A stretch of 64,000 nt of DNA. Source: Micromonospora_I sp040659735. GTDB lineage: Bacteria; Actinomycetota; Actinomycetes; Mycobacteriales; Micromonosporaceae. Both the position numbers and the translations under genes were made by a program. The DNA is taken from positions 1 through 64,000 of the forward strand of contig NZ_JBFANZ010000018.1 in the NCBI RefSeq assembly GCF_040659735.1, written 5' to 3'. Below, one piece after another: positions 50,768 through 60,004 of this stretch (positions within the stretch are counted from its first letter, which is position 1; each line of letters opens with the position of its first letter). Under the pieces are notes generated by a model. The model searched no databases. It saw only the letters and a program-made list of their open reading frames with translations, and was not told where the DNA came from.

Positions 50768-52189
50768 TCACCCGCCCAGCAGACCGCCGAACAGGCTGCT
50801 GAAAGCGTCGCCGACGATGAGCACCACCAGGACGCCCACCACGATGAGGAGCCCGAGGCCGGCCAGGAGCATGAGCAGCACCTTCGCGGTGCTCCCACCC
50901 TCCGGGACGGTGTCCGCGCGCCCCTGGGCCAGGATGTGTCCGGTCAGAGATCCGGAATTTTCCAGCGGGTTACTCACCGGCATCGTGATCATCGTGGGAT
51001 CCGGCTCGGGGAAGCCGCGCGCCGCGCCGCTGGGCGCGCCGCCGTAGACGGTGCCGGAGGGGCGCTGACCGCCGCGGCGCGGGGCGACGTCCGCCGATCC
51101 GGCTGACGTGACGTTGCCGGACGGCGCGCTCGTGTCGCGACCGGAGCGCGGCGCGGTGGGATCGCTCGGAGCGGGCCAGACCGGTAGCGCAGGCGCGGGC
51201 ACGAACGGTGACGTGGGCGCGGGTGAGGTGGCCGGGAGCGGCGGCAGGGCCACCGGCGGGATCATCGCGGCGCCGCTGCCGGCGCTGTCCGGGGTCGCGC
51301 TCGTGGTGACCGCCGGCGGCGGAGGAAACGGGGGAGCCGGCGCCGGGCCCGGCGGGCGGGGCGGTCCGGGTGGCGCCGGCGGCAGCGGAGGCACGGGCTG
51401 AGGTCCCGGAGCCGGCGGCGTCGGTCGTGGAGTGGGTGACGGTCGGTGCGGTCGCGGTCCCGGTGGATTCGGACCGGGCGGGTTCGGCAGCGGCGGGTTC
51501 GGCAGCGGCTCCGGTGTGGGCGGGTTCGGTTGCGGTGCCGGCAAGGGTGTCGGCGCCGGGCCGGGCCCCGGCGGTTGCGGCGTTGGCGGCCGGGGCGGCT
51601 CGGCCGGTTGCGGCGGCTGCACGGGCCGACGCGGTGCGTCGCGCTCAGCGGTGCCAGCGCCGTACACGCGGGCCCGGGCCGGTGCGGCCGGCACCGCAGC
51701 GGCGATCTCGTCGGCCGAGACCCGCTGTGCGGTCGGGACGGTGGCGCGTGCCCGAGCGCCGCTGGTCGCCGGATATTCCGCTGTGGACGGATCGTGGGTG
51801 GCCGACCGCTGGCTGGGCAGTGGATCGATGAGGCCCTCGCCAGGGGGGAGCGTGGCCGCGGCGGCGGCTTCGCGTCGATCCGCCGATTGGTGCGGCTCCG
51901 CGGAGGGCTCGGCTGCCCGCGGCTGGCCCTGCGGTGACTCGGGGGCCGCGGGCGGGACGGCGAACGCGGACCAGGATGCCTCCGCCGCGGGCGCCTTCGG
52001 GCGGCGTCGTTCGAGGGGCGGCACGGCCGCGGCACCCGCGCGCGGGGACGTGTCCACACCCCCGGCGCCGGAGGTGGTGGCACGGCTCGCGTCGGCGGAG
52101 CCGACGATGTCGCCCTCTGCGGGTGCCGAACGGTCGTCGGGGGACGACCCCGCTCGCCCGACGTGCGGCTGAACCTGCTCTTCGCCCAT
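50768..52189 (-). CDS. Proline-rich protein with C-terminal membrane anchor
   Basis: A 473-residue protein that is almost entirely disordered: Ala/Pro/Ser-rich, with a core of ~130 residues that is over half proline (PPxPxPP patterns). A single membrane segment (VLLMLLAGLGLLIVVGVLVVLIVG) ends it, followed by DAFSSLFGGLLGG. This is a tail-anchored layout with a cytoplasmic brush. I do not recognise a family. It precedes the NlpC/P60 endopeptidase in reverse order on the same strand, 141 bp away, so a cell-envelope role is plausible. Confidence 0.65.
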   Translation of the reverse strand: MGEEQVQPHVGRAGSSPDDRSAPAEGDIVGSADASRATTSGAGGVDTSPRAGAAAVPPLERRRPKAPAAEASWSAFAVPPAAPESPQGQPRAAEPSAEPHQSADRREAAAAATLPPGEGLIDPLPSQRSATHDPSTAEYPATSGARARATVPTAQRVSADEIAAAVPAAPARARVYGAGTAERDAPRRPVQPPQPAEPPRPPTPQPPGPGPAPTPLPAPQPNPPTPEPLPNPPLPNPPGPNPPGPRPHRPSPTPRPTPPAPGPQPVPPLPPAPPGPPRPPGPAPAPPFPPPPAVTTSATPDSAGSGAAMIPPVALPPLPATSPAPTSPFVPAPALPVWPAPSDPTAPRSGRDTSAPSGNVTSAGSADVAPRRGGQRPSGTVYGGAPSGAARGFPEPDPTMITMPVSNPLENSGSLTGHILAQGRADTVPEGGSTAKVLLMLLAGLGLLIVVGVLVVLIVGDAFSSLFGGLLGG

Positions 52190-52329
52190 CCCTGCCTCCC
52201 GCTCCGCCCGGCCGCGCGGGCGCGGCGAGGAGAGTCCCGGGTCTCACGGTGCCATATCCGGCTCCGTGTGCACAGCCGGAGGGCGGCCCGGCGGACTCTC
52301 GGCACCGACGGGTCGGCGGTTGCCGCTGG

Positions 52330-53829
52330 TTACTGCCCTGCGCTCGGAGTCGCGCCCGAGGTGCCGCCCGGCGCGGTGGTGGCGGATGACTGCGTGCCGG
52401 ACGCGCTCGCGCTCGCCGTCGCGGTGGGCTTCACGCCAGAGGTGGGCGGCGTGACCGGAGTGGGCGGGGTGGCCGGCGGCGGCGTCGTCGGCGTCGCGGG
52501 CGGTGTTGTCGGCGGTGTGGTGGGCGGCTTGGTCGTCGGCTTGGTCGGGAGGGGCTTGGGGGAGGTGGACGGCTTCGGGGTGGTGGACGGCTTCGGGGTG
52601 GGAGACGGGGTGGTCGGTGCGTTGACCGCGTCGAACACCCGCGTCGCGCCGTAGAGCCGCGACCACCACACCTCCGACACCTTCACCACTTCAGTGCTGT
52701 TCGGCGCGTGCACCATCTTTCCGCCACCGACGTACATGCCGACGTGATGGATGCTCTGCCAGCTGGGGCCGGAGGCGAAGAAGACCAGGTCGCCGGGGAG
52801 GAGCGCGGACCGGTCCACCGTCTTGCCCCGCGTCGCGTAGTACTGGTCGTTGGCGACCCGGGGCAGGCTCCGGTAGCCGACGGAGCGGTAGGCGGCCCAC
52901 ATCAGCCCGGAACAGTCGTAGGTGTCCGGGCCCTCCGCCCCCCACACGTAGGGCTTGCCCCGCTGCCGCAGCGCGAACTCCAGAGCCGCGAGGGCCTTCG
53001 GATTCGCCCGTTTCCCCGCGACGCTGGTGTTGCTGATGCCCGGACCGAGGCGCTGCTCGTTGGTTTCGCGTTGTTGCTCGATCACCGCCAGCTGGTCGGT
53101 GTTGTCCCGCTTGAGCTTCGTCAGCTCCGCCTCGGACCGCTTGTAGATCACCTCGAGGTCGCTGAACTGCTTCTGCACCAGCGTGGAACGCGCCCGGGCC
53201 GTCTCGTGCGCCAGCTTGGCGGAGCGCTCCGTGAGCTGGGCGCGGCTCGCTTCCCGTGCCGCGGCGTCGGTGTCCGCGCCGTTCTGCGTGCCCCGCTGGA
53301 GGCGGGAGAGCGAGCCGAGGTCGTGCAGGTCGCTGCCGAAGGCGCCCGGCGGCAGCGCGGCGGCGTCCTTGAGCGCGTCGACCGCGGCCGCCTCCGCCCT
53401 CCGCTTCGCCTCGGCCATCGTCGCTTCGGCCGCGCGGTGCTCGGCCTCGGCCGCCGTCTCGGTCGTCTTCGCCGCTACCACCTCCTGCCGCAACTTGAGC
53501 AGTTGCTCGGCCCGGGTCGCGACCTCGGTCTCCTTGGCGAAGATCTGCGTGGCGAGCGGGCCGGTGACGGCCGAGGTGGCGGGTGTCGATCCGGACGGTG
53601 GGGTCGCGCCGGGGACCGGAGCGGTGCCGGGGATCTGCAGCGCACCGGCGGGCAGCGGGCGAGCGCCCGTGTCGGGAACCGCGTTGGGCAGCGGCGGATC
53701 CGCATATACGGGGGAGGCCAACGCGGCAGCGACGATCGCGCCGAGCAGAGCCGACCAGGCGAGCGGGCGCAGCACGGGCGCGATCCCCCGGCCAGCTCGC
53801 GGCTGTCGGTTCCGCCTGCTCTTCGCCAT
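52330..53829 (-). CDS. Secreted NlpC/P60 peptidoglycan endopeptidase
   Basis: A 499-residue exported protein. A signal peptide (WSALLGAIVAAALASPVYA) is followed by a coiled coil (~80-270; IFAKETEVATRAEQLLKLRQEVVAAK...) and an NlpC/P60 domain with catalytic Cys in YDCSGLMWAAY and His in IHHVGMYVGGGKMVHAPN. A long Pro/Thr/Ser-rich tail with KPSTTPKPSTSPKP-type repeats comes last. The layout matches RipA/RipC-like hydrolases with a coiled-coil regulator. ATG at 53829 has GGGGAG upstream. Confidence 0.92.
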   Translation of the reverse strand: MAKSRRNRQPRAGRGIAPVLRPLAWSALLGAIVAAALASPVYADPPLPNAVPDTGARPLPAGALQIPGTAPVPGATPPSGSTPATSAVTGPLATQIFAKETEVATRAEQLLKLRQEVVAAKTTETAAEAEHRAAEATMAEAKRRAEAAAVDALKDAAALPPGAFGSDLHDLGSLSRLQRGTQNGADTDAAAREASRAQLTERSAKLAHETARARSTLVQKQFSDLEVIYKRSEAELTKLKRDNTDQLAVIEQQRETNEQRLGPGISNTSVAGKRANPKALAALEFALRQRGKPYVWGAEGPDTYDCSGLMWAAYRSVGYRSLPRVANDQYYATRGKTVDRSALLPGDLVFFASGPSWQSIHHVGMYVGGGKMVHAPNSTEVVKVSEVWWSRLYGATRVFDAVNAPTTPSPTPKPSTTPKPSTSPKPLPTKPTTKPPTTPPTTPPATPTTPPPATPPTPVTPPTSGVKPTATASASASGTQSSATTAPGGTSGATPSAGQ

Positions 53830-54071
53830 GCCGCTTACTCCCCGTCCGGCGCCAAGAAGCCGCGCCCATGGCGCGGCGGTGATCCCGCGTCGTGTGGTGT
53901 GCCCTGTCCCACTCTGTCCTACCGCACAGCGGTGCCGATGTCGATGCGGTAGTCGGTAACGAGATGCTGTGAAGAGGGTGAAGTACATCGCTGCCTCCCG
54001 GCCCTCGGACGTGCGCTTCGGCCGTCCACGTACGCTCGGTCATGGATCGCTGCTGGAAGGGCGGGGCGGAC

Positions 54072-55241
54072 ATGGATGTCGGACTCAAGCGTGAGCTGGA
54101 AGAAAAGGTGTACGCCGGAGAGCGGCTGACCCGTGAGGACGGCGTCGCGCTCTACGAGAGCGACGACCTCGCGTGGCTCGGGCGGCTTGCCCATCACAAG
54201 CGCACCGAGATGAACGGTGACCGGGTGATGTTCAACGTCAACCGGCACCTCAACCTGACGAACGTCTGCAGCGCATCCTGTGCGTACTGCTCGTTCCAGC
54301 GCAAGCCGGGCGAGAAGGACGCATACACCATGCGCATCGAGGAAGCCGTGCGCAAGGCGAAGGAGATGGAGGACGAGCAGCTCACCGAGTTGCACATCGT
54401 CAACGGCCTCCACCCGACGCTGCCCTGGCGCTACTACCCCAAGGTGCTGCGTGAGCTGAAGGCCGCGCTCCCCAACGTGAAGCTGAAGGCGTTCACCGCG
54501 ACCGAGGTGCAGTGGTTCGAGAAGATCAGCGGCCTGCCGGCCGACGAGATCCTCGACGAGCTGATGGACGCCGGGCTCGAGTCGCTGACCGGTGGTGGCG
54601 CCGAAATCTTCGACTGGGAGATCCGCCAGCACATCGTGGACCATGCCTGCCACTGGGAGGACTGGTCGCGGATCCACCGACTGGCCCACGAGAAGGGGCT
54701 GCGCACCCCGTCCACGATGCTCTACGGCCACATCGAGGAGCCGCGGCACCGCGTCGACCACGTGTTGCGGCTGCGCGAGCTGCAGGACGAGACCGGCGGG
54801 TTCACCGTCTTCATTCCGCTGCGCTACCAGCATGACTTCGTTGACTCCTCGGATGGGAAGATCCGCAACCGGATCCAGGCGCGGACCACAATGGCCTCAC
54901 CGGCCGAGTCGCTCAAGACCTTCGCCGTCTCCCGGCTGCTCTTCGACAACGTCCCGCACGTGAAGTGCTTCTGGGTGATGCACGGGCTGTCCGTGGCGCA
55001 GCTGTCGCTGAACTTCGGCGCCGATGACCTGGACGGGTCGGTGGTCGAATACAAGATCACCCACGACGCCGACTCGTACGGCACTCCCAACACGATGCAC
55101 CGTGAGGACCTGCTGAACCTGATCTGGGACGCCGGCTTCCGCCCGGTGGAGCGCAACACCAGGTACGAGGTGGTGCGCGAGTACGACGCGCCGGTGTCGC
55201 TCGCCGAGCGTCGCGCGGAACCCCAGCAGGTCTGGGCTTAG
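54072..55241 (+). CDS. mqnE: Aminofutalosine synthase (radical SAM)
   Basis: A 389-residue radical SAM enzyme. The cluster motif CSASCAYCSF is followed by GEKDAYTMRIEEAV, LHIVNGLHPTLPWRYYPKVLRELKAA and LTGGGAEIFDWEIRQHI. It joins SAM and enolpyruvyl-oxybenzoate to give aminofutalosine, an early step of futalosine menaquinone biosynthesis. With MqnP, UbiD and UbiX at 41-45 kb it shows this organism makes menaquinone by that route. The ATG at 54072 matches the family start. It is divergent from the NlpC gene. Confidence 0.94.
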   Translation: MDVGLKRELEEKVYAGERLTREDGVALYESDDLAWLGRLAHHKRTEMNGDRVMFNVNRHLNLTNVCSASCAYCSFQRKPGEKDAYTMRIEEAVRKAKEMEDEQLTELHIVNGLHPTLPWRYYPKVLRELKAALPNVKLKAFTATEVQWFEKISGLPADEILDELMDAGLESLTGGGAEIFDWEIRQHIVDHACHWEDWSRIHRLAHEKGLRTPSTMLYGHIEEPRHRVDHVLRLRELQDETGGFTVFIPLRYQHDFVDSSDGKIRNRIQARTTMASPAESLKTFAVSRLLFDNVPHVKCFWVMHGLSVAQLSLNFGADDLDGSVVEYKITHDADSYGTPNTMHREDLLNLIWDAGFRPVERNTRYEVVREYDAPVSLAERRAEPQQVWA

Positions 55242-55285
55242 GTTCGCCCGGCACGGCCGGCCTCATGCCGCGCCGAGCGCAGACG

Positions 55286-55326
55286 TGATCGTGGCCGTTC
55301 ACCATTCCGGTGAACGGCCACGATCA
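55286..55326 (+). terminator. Terminator of mqnE
   Basis: An 18-bp perfect stem (outer TGATCGTGGCC, with a GGCCACGATCA partner) around a 5-nt loop, 45 nt after the mqnE stop. No T-run. Confidence 0.8.
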
Positions 55327-55432
55327 GTTCACGCGCCATGCCGCGTCGACTACAGCGCCTGGGCATGGCCGGCCGCCCCGGCGGCAGTCTTCGCGCCGGC
55401 CCTGCTCGCGGCTCGCGTACCCTCGTCTGGTC

Positions 55433-55855
55433 ATGAGTGAAGCGAAGAGCGACGGGTTCCCGCGGCGTGATGCCGACGGGCGCATCATCGCGCTGCCCGA
55501 CCTGGTCGGCGTGACCCTGGCCGGCCTCGTCGTCGGCGTGGTCGTGCTCGCGCTGTTCGACGCGATGCTGATGGTCATCGGCGCCGGCGAGTTCGGCAGC
55601 GCGAACGGGTGGCTCGCCGCGATCCTGCCGGTGTGGCTGTTCGTGGACGAGTTCCGGGCCTGGCGGATCGGCGCGGGGCGGATCGCGGTCGCGCTGGTCG
55701 CGGCGGCGGTGGCGATCGCGGCGGGGCTGCTCGCCGCCGGACTCGCGCGCGACCTGCCGCCGCTCGGCGGTGGAGCGATCGCGGCCGCCGTGTTCTCGCT
55801 GGTCTACGTGCTGATCTGGTTCCACGGGATCCGGTTGCTGGCGCGGCGCAGCTGA
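55433..55855 (+). CDS. Small four-segment membrane protein, hypothetical
   Basis: A 140-residue protein. A polar start (MSEAKSDGFPRRDADGRIIALPD) is followed by four membrane segments (LVGVTLAGLVVGVVVLALFDAML; GWLAAILPVWLFVDEFRAW; IAVALVAAAVAIAAGLLAAGL; AIAAAVFSLVYVLIWFHGI). No family recognised. A TACCCT-like box lies about 12 bp before the ATG, so a short or absent leader is possible. It is followed by a DUF4229 protein. Confidence 0.75.
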   Translation: MSEAKSDGFPRRDADGRIIALPDLVGVTLAGLVVGVVVLALFDAMLMVIGAGEFGSANGWLAAILPVWLFVDEFRAWRIGAGRIAVALVAAAVAIAAGLLAAGLARDLPPLGGGAIAAAVFSLVYVLIWFHGIRLLARRS

Positions 55856-55908
55856 GCGGGATGCCTGGCCGGGCGAGCCGGACCGGGCGAATTGATCGGA
55901 GAGCAAAC

Positions 55909-56208
55909 ATGAGTCCTGCGGTGAAGTACACGTTGGGCCGCATCGGGCTGTTCGCCGTGGTCGTATTGGCGCTCTGGCCGGTCGATCTCAACATCTTCAT
56001 CAAGCTGATGTTGGCGGTGGCGTTCTCCGCGGCACTGGCGTTCTTCCTGTTGCGCGGAGTGCGCGACCAGATGGCCCAGCAGATGGCGGAGGCGGCCGAG
56101 CGGCGCAAGGCGGAGAAGGAGCGGCTCCGGTCCGCCCTCGCGGGCGACGACCAGCCGGCCCCCGGCCAGTCGCCCGTGGAGCCGGAGAACGGCGAACCGA
56201 AGCGCTGA
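55909..56208 (+). CDS. DUF4229 domain-containing membrane protein
   Basis: A 99-residue protein with two membrane segments (YTLGRIGLFAVVVLALWP and NIFIKLMLAVAFSAALAFFLL) and a cytoplasmic tail starting RGVRDQMAQQMAEAAERRKAEKERLRSAL. This matches DUF4229, a short family frequent in actinobacteria next to menaquinone genes. Function unknown. GGAGAG precedes the ATG. Confidence 0.85.
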   Translation: MSPAVKYTLGRIGLFAVVVLALWPVDLNIFIKLMLAVAFSAALAFFLLRGVRDQMAQQMAEAAERRKAEKERLRSALAGDDQPAPGQSPVEPENGEPKR

Positions 56209-56220
56209 ACGCCGCGCCCC

Positions 56221-56233
56221 CCTTACGGTAAGG
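56221..56233 (+). promoter_or_regulatory. 13-bp palindrome at the start of the PH-like gene
   Basis: CCTTACGGTAAGG has 6-bp arms and touches the GTG at 56234, overlapping its ribosome site. It could be an operator or an mRNA stem that hides the start. Confidence 0.35.
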
Positions 56234-56645
56234 GTGAGATATCCGCTCAGGGCCGAGCTTGTCCTTCCCCGCAAGGACCACGCACCGTTCATCTTGACGC
56301 ATCGCCAAGGCGGTCTACGACAGCGCGGGCAAGGGAACTCACCTCGCGGTAACGGATCGCCGCCTGTTGATCTACCGTACGGAGCTGGTCTATCCGCCTG
56401 GCAGCGGCTTCTGGAGGCGCTGGTTCGGTCCGTCCGAACAGGTCGCGCACGGGCTGCACGACGTGGATCGGAACCACATCGTCACGGCCGTGCCCGCCCC
56501 GGCCGGCATCTTGCGCAGGGGCAGATTCCTGGTCGTCTTCACGGACAAATCGATGTGTGCCCTGGTATGCAGCCCGCCGAAGTTCGGACGGCAGGCCGTC
56601 GCCGCGCTCAACGAACCACGGCCGGAGGGAAGAGGGGACGCGTGA
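56234..56645 (+). pseudogene. Frameshifted PH-domain-like protein
   Basis: GTG at 56234 opens MRYPLRAELVLPRKDHAPFILT, then the frame breaks near 56299-56301. The sequence continues in another frame as IAKAVYDSAGKGTHLAVTDRRLLIYRTELVYPPGSG... up to DKSMCALVCSPPKFGRQAVAALNEP and the stop at 56645. Removing one base (a C) joins the two halves into a ~135-residue bacterial-PH-like chain (the AVTDRRLLIYRT block is typical). It is either a real pseudogene or a sequencing error. It ends in a GTGA overlap with the next gene. Confidence 0.65.
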
Positions 56646-57044
56646 GTCAACCGGTGAAGGTCTACCTGGACGCGATGACGCGGTACGCGGACGCCATGGA
56701 GGAGTGGCCTGGATCACGGCGGGGGCGTCCGTGGCGGTCGGTTCGAGACGGCACTGGCAGCGACCCGAGCGGCGGCGGTCGGCCGCAAGCTCGCCACGCT
56801 GCTGATGCGGGTCGCGGACTTCCTGAAGAAGATGAGTGAGTTCGCCAAGGCGTACAAGCTGACCCGGATCCACAAGGTCGGCGTGCAGAACTGGGCGAGC
56901 GCCCGGTACGCCACGGCGAGCGGCTATCAGTTGCTGGCGACGAACTGGGTGATCAAGCAGGCGATCGTGAAGCCGACGCTGGGCCCGACGATCGACAAGG
57001 TGACCGGCGCGGACAATGCGTGGGACCTGCCACAGGTGCTGTGA
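56642..57044 (+). pseudogene. Frameshifted hypothetical protein
   Basis: GTG at 56642 begins VSQPVKVYLDAMTRYADAMEEW, then the frame shifts by one near 56708 (extra C in TGGCCTGG). It continues as LDHGGGVRGGRFETALAATRAAAVGRKLATLLMRVADFLKKMSEFAKAYKLTRIHKVGV... to the stop at 57044. The joined product would be about 133 residues, helical in the first half. I do not recognise a family. The second frameshift in adjacent genes suggests real decay or a low-quality stretch. Confidence 0.6.
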
Positions 57045-57049
57045 CGAGA

Positions 57050-57087
57050 CGGGCTCGGCACGGTCGCCGTTGACCGTGCCGAGCCCG
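57050..57087. terminator. Bidirectional terminator hairpin
   Basis: CGGGCTCGGCACGGTC pairs perfectly with GACCGTGCCGAGCCCG around a 6-nt loop, between the decayed gene and the convergent C39-like gene. Confidence 0.85.
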
Positions 57088-57103
57088 CCTTCCCCGGCTG
57101 CGC

Positions 57104-58465
57104 CTACCAGTTGGTCGAGCCGGCCACGGCCGGCCAGGACTTCCACCAGGGCTTGATCAGGTAGACGATGCCGCCCGAGCCGCCGGCCACCTTGCCGGCC
57201 GCGGTGTAGCGCTTGGTCCGCAGCCAGATCTGCTCGAACTGCTCGCGCTTGTAGACGTTGCGCACCACGTCGTTCGACGACGACGCCGGATCGTTGACGA
57301 TGACGTCACCGTCCTTGGTGAACCCGACGACGACGAAGAGGTGCCCGGACGTGCCGTAGTTGGCGTCGTCGAGCTCACTCGCCAGGAACGACTGGCTCGT
57401 CACCACCGGGATGCCCGCCTTGATGAACCGTTCCACCTCGTCGAGCGAGTGCAGCCGCGTCACCTTCGCGTCGAGCCCGCGGTACGACGCGGCGTACGCG
57501 GTGTTGAAGGGCCAGTTGCCCGCCCCTTCGTAGGCGTAGTCGTAGCTCATCCGGGCGGCGTGGTTGACGCTCGGGTCCGGGTAGGTGGGGTCGACCCAGG
57601 CGGTGTCCTCCGCGGACGGCTTGCGTCCCCAGTACTCCACCACCATCTGCGTCGACGTGGGGGAGCACCAGGCCTGGCCGCCGCCGTCGTACTCGGGGTA
57701 GTGCCCGGAGTGGACGTTCTGCGAGTAACGCGGCACCGCGAGTTCGGTGCCCCAGGCGATGCCGCCGGCGCTCGGGGTGACCGTGAACCGGTCCGGCACG
57801 GCCGAGCTCATCGCGCCGAGCATCGAGACCCGCGGCGAGCGCCACTGGTCCGGGGCGCGGTAGAGGGTGAGCCGCATCTGGTACGCGCGGAGGAGCACCC
57901 CGGCGCTGGCGTCGTCGATGGAGAACGTGTCGGTCCAGATCGACGACCACGGGTCGCCCTGGCGGTTGACGCTGGTGCGCCTGATGTCCTGGTCGCCGGA
58001 GGCCCAGCGGCCCATGACGTACCAGGGGGTCTGGTCGCCGGTGTTGTACGTGCCCTGCAGTTCGATCTGGATCCACGTGCCGGCGGGGGTCTCGGCGTTC
58101 CAGGAGGCCACGAGTTCGCTGGCGTCGAAGCCGATCCGGGTGACCGGTGAGGTCCAGGTGGCGTACTGCCAGGTGCGGGTGGCGCCGGTGTGCGGGTCGG
58201 CGTATTCGGTGGTGCCGGTCGGCTTGAGCAGCGTGATGCCGGTGCGGGTCCCCGGAAGCGCGATGGTCCCCTCGTGCGTGCCGCGGCGCCATTGCCGGTA
58301 GCTCGACCAGTCCTGGTAGGTGATCTGTTCGTCGTGGGTGACCGATGTGGTCGATCCGGGTCCGGCCGTGGTGGGCGCCGCCGCGGCGGCCGGGGCCGCG
58401 GTGCCGAGTAGGGCGAGCGCGGTGACGCCGGCGAGGGCGACCGCGCGGGTGCGGGGTCTGGCCAT
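57104..58465 (-). CDS. Secreted C39-like cysteine peptidase
   Basis: A 453-residue exported protein. The signal peptide (AVALAGVTALALLGTAAPAAAA) leads to a ~230-residue beta-rich domain (ITYQDWSSYRQWRRGTHEGT... RIGFDASELVASWNAETPAGTWIQIELQG), then a C39-like peptidase: Cys in AWCSPTSTQMVVEYWG, His in GHLFVVVGFTKDGDVIVNDPAS with the Asn/Asp after it. Such double-domain proteins are common extracellular actinobacterial enzymes of unknown substrate. The ATG has GGAG upstream. It is divergent from the carboxypeptidase. Confidence 0.9.
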   Translation of the reverse strand: MARPRTRAVALAGVTALALLGTAAPAAAAAPTTAGPGSTTSVTHDEQITYQDWSSYRQWRRGTHEGTIALPGTRTGITLLKPTGTTEYADPHTGATRTWQYATWTSPVTRIGFDASELVASWNAETPAGTWIQIELQGTYNTGDQTPWYVMGRWASGDQDIRRTSVNRQGDPWSSIWTDTFSIDDASAGVLLRAYQMRLTLYRAPDQWRSPRVSMLGAMSSAVPDRFTVTPSAGGIAWGTELAVPRYSQNVHSGHYPEYDGGGQAWCSPTSTQMVVEYWGRKPSAEDTAWVDPTYPDPSVNHAARMSYDYAYEGAGNWPFNTAYAASYRGLDAKVTRLHSLDEVERFIKAGIPVVTSQSFLASELDDANYGTSGHLFVVVGFTKDGDVIVNDPASSSNDVVRNVYKREQFEQIWLRTKRYTAAGKVAGGSGGIVYLIKPWWKSWPAVAGSTNW

Positions 58466-58675
58466 GGTTGCTCCGCGGGTATGGGGACGACTTCCTGCCG
58501 CCACTATCCCGCCTGCAAGGAAGTTTCGCCAGATGTAAATAGCAAGAAACTCTTTGCCGGAACGATGGTCATCTTGGCATGGAAATGAGCGTGATGAATA
58601 TTGATATGACCATGGGCCGGGTGGTGCAGTTATGCCCTAACCAGCGGAATCCTCCACACCCCCAGGAGGTCAGCA

Positions 58676-59992
58676 ATGCGACTTCACCCACCCCTCTCGC
58701 TGCGCCGGGCGACCGCCCTCGCGGTCATCGCGGCCGTCGGGCTGTTCGCCATGGTGAGCACTCCGATCGCCGCCCAGGCCAAGCCCGACCCGGCCCCACG
58801 CGAGACCGCCCGCGAATATCGGGTGCTCGGTCCCCGTACGGTCGCCGACCGGAACGCGGTGGCCCGCACCGGCGCCGCCATCGACTACGTCGAGCACGGC
58901 GTCCTGAACATCTCGGCGACCGGCTCCGAGGCGAAGGCGATCCAGGCGCTCGGGTTCCGGCTCGAGGCGGTGGCCGCCCCACCGGCTGACTCCGGGCCGA
59001 GCACGATGGCCTTCCCGCCGGCCGACTCGAACTACCACGACTACGCCGAGCTGACCGCGGTCGTCAACAAGGTGGTCGCCGACCATCCCTCGATCGCCCG
59101 CAAGACCAGCATCGGCAGTTCGTACCAGGGGCGCGACCTGATGGCGGTGAAGATCTCCGACAACGTCAACGCCGACGAGAACGAGCCGGAGATCCTCTTC
59201 AACTCGCAGCAGCACGCCCGTGAGCACCTGACCGTCGAAATGGCGATCTACGTGCTCAATCTCTTCACCGACAGCTACGGCTCCGACTCCCGGATCACCA
59301 ACATCGTCAACACCCGCGAGCTCTGGATCGTGCCGACGGTCAACCCGGACGGCAGCGAGTACGACATCGCCACCGGCTCGTACCGGTCGTGGCGCAAGAA
59401 CCGCCAGCCCAACAGCGGATCGTCGTACGTCGGCACCGACCTCAACCGCAACTGGGGCTACAACTGGGGCTGCTGCGGCGGCTCCTCCGGCAGCACGTCG
59501 TCGGAGACCTACCGCGGGCCCTCGGCCTTCTCGGCCCCCGAGACCCGGGCGCTGCGCGACTTCGTCAACAGCCGCGTCGTCGGCGGCGTCCAGCAGATCA
59601 AGGCGAACATCGACTTCCACACCTACTCACAGCTGGTGCTCTGGCCGTACGGCTACACGACGGCCAACACCGCCACGGGGATGAACGCCGACCAGTACAA
59701 CACCTTCGCCACCATCGGTCGCCAGATGGCGAACACCAACGGTTACACCCCCGAGCAGTCCTCGGATCTCTACATCACCGACGGTGACAGCATCGACTGG
59801 ATGTGGGCGACCCACAGGATCTGGGCGTACACCTTCGAGATGTACCCCGGCTCCGCTTCGGGCGGCGGCTTCTACCCGCCCGACGAGGTGATCCCGGCCC
59901 AGACCTCGCGTAACCGCGAGGCCGTGCTGATCCTCAGCGAGTACGCCGACTGCCCGTACCGGGCGATCGGCAAGCAGGCGCAGTACTGCTAG
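58676..59992 (+). CDS. Secreted M14 zinc carboxypeptidase
   Basis: A 438-residue exported metallopeptidase. The signal peptide (ALAVIAAVGLFAMVSTPIAAQA) is followed by a ~80-residue propeptide and the M14 domain from NYHDYAEL. Zinc ligands are His and Glu in QQHAREHLT and His in IDFHTYSQ; Arg in DLNRNWGYNW and the catalytic Glu in YTFEMYP are present. CCGG-type cysteines (WGCCGG) may pair. CCCAGGAGG precedes the ATG. A protease and a carboxypeptidase sharing one divergent control region suggests joint use on proteins outside the cell. Confidence 0.92.
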   Translation: MRLHPPLSLRRATALAVIAAVGLFAMVSTPIAAQAKPDPAPRETAREYRVLGPRTVADRNAVARTGAAIDYVEHGVLNISATGSEAKAIQALGFRLEAVAAPPADSGPSTMAFPPADSNYHDYAELTAVVNKVVADHPSIARKTSIGSSYQGRDLMAVKISDNVNADENEPEILFNSQQHAREHLTVEMAIYVLNLFTDSYGSDSRITNIVNTRELWIVPTVNPDGSEYDIATGSYRSWRKNRQPNSGSSYVGTDLNRNWGYNWGCCGGSSGSTSSETYRGPSAFSAPETRALRDFVNSRVVGGVQQIKANIDFHTYSQLVLWPYGYTTANTATGMNADQYNTFATIGRQMANTNGYTPEQSSDLYITDGDSIDWMWATHRIWAYTFEMYPGSASGGGFYPPDEVIPAQTSRNREAVLILSEYADCPYRAIGKQAQYC

Positions 59993-60004
59993 CGCACAGT
60001 GGGT

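Noticed and set aside
53830..54071. c-di-AMP (ydaO) riboswitch before the NlpC/P60 gene
   Set aside because: Such switches often precede these hydrolases, but I could not find the conserved ydaO blocks here on either strand.
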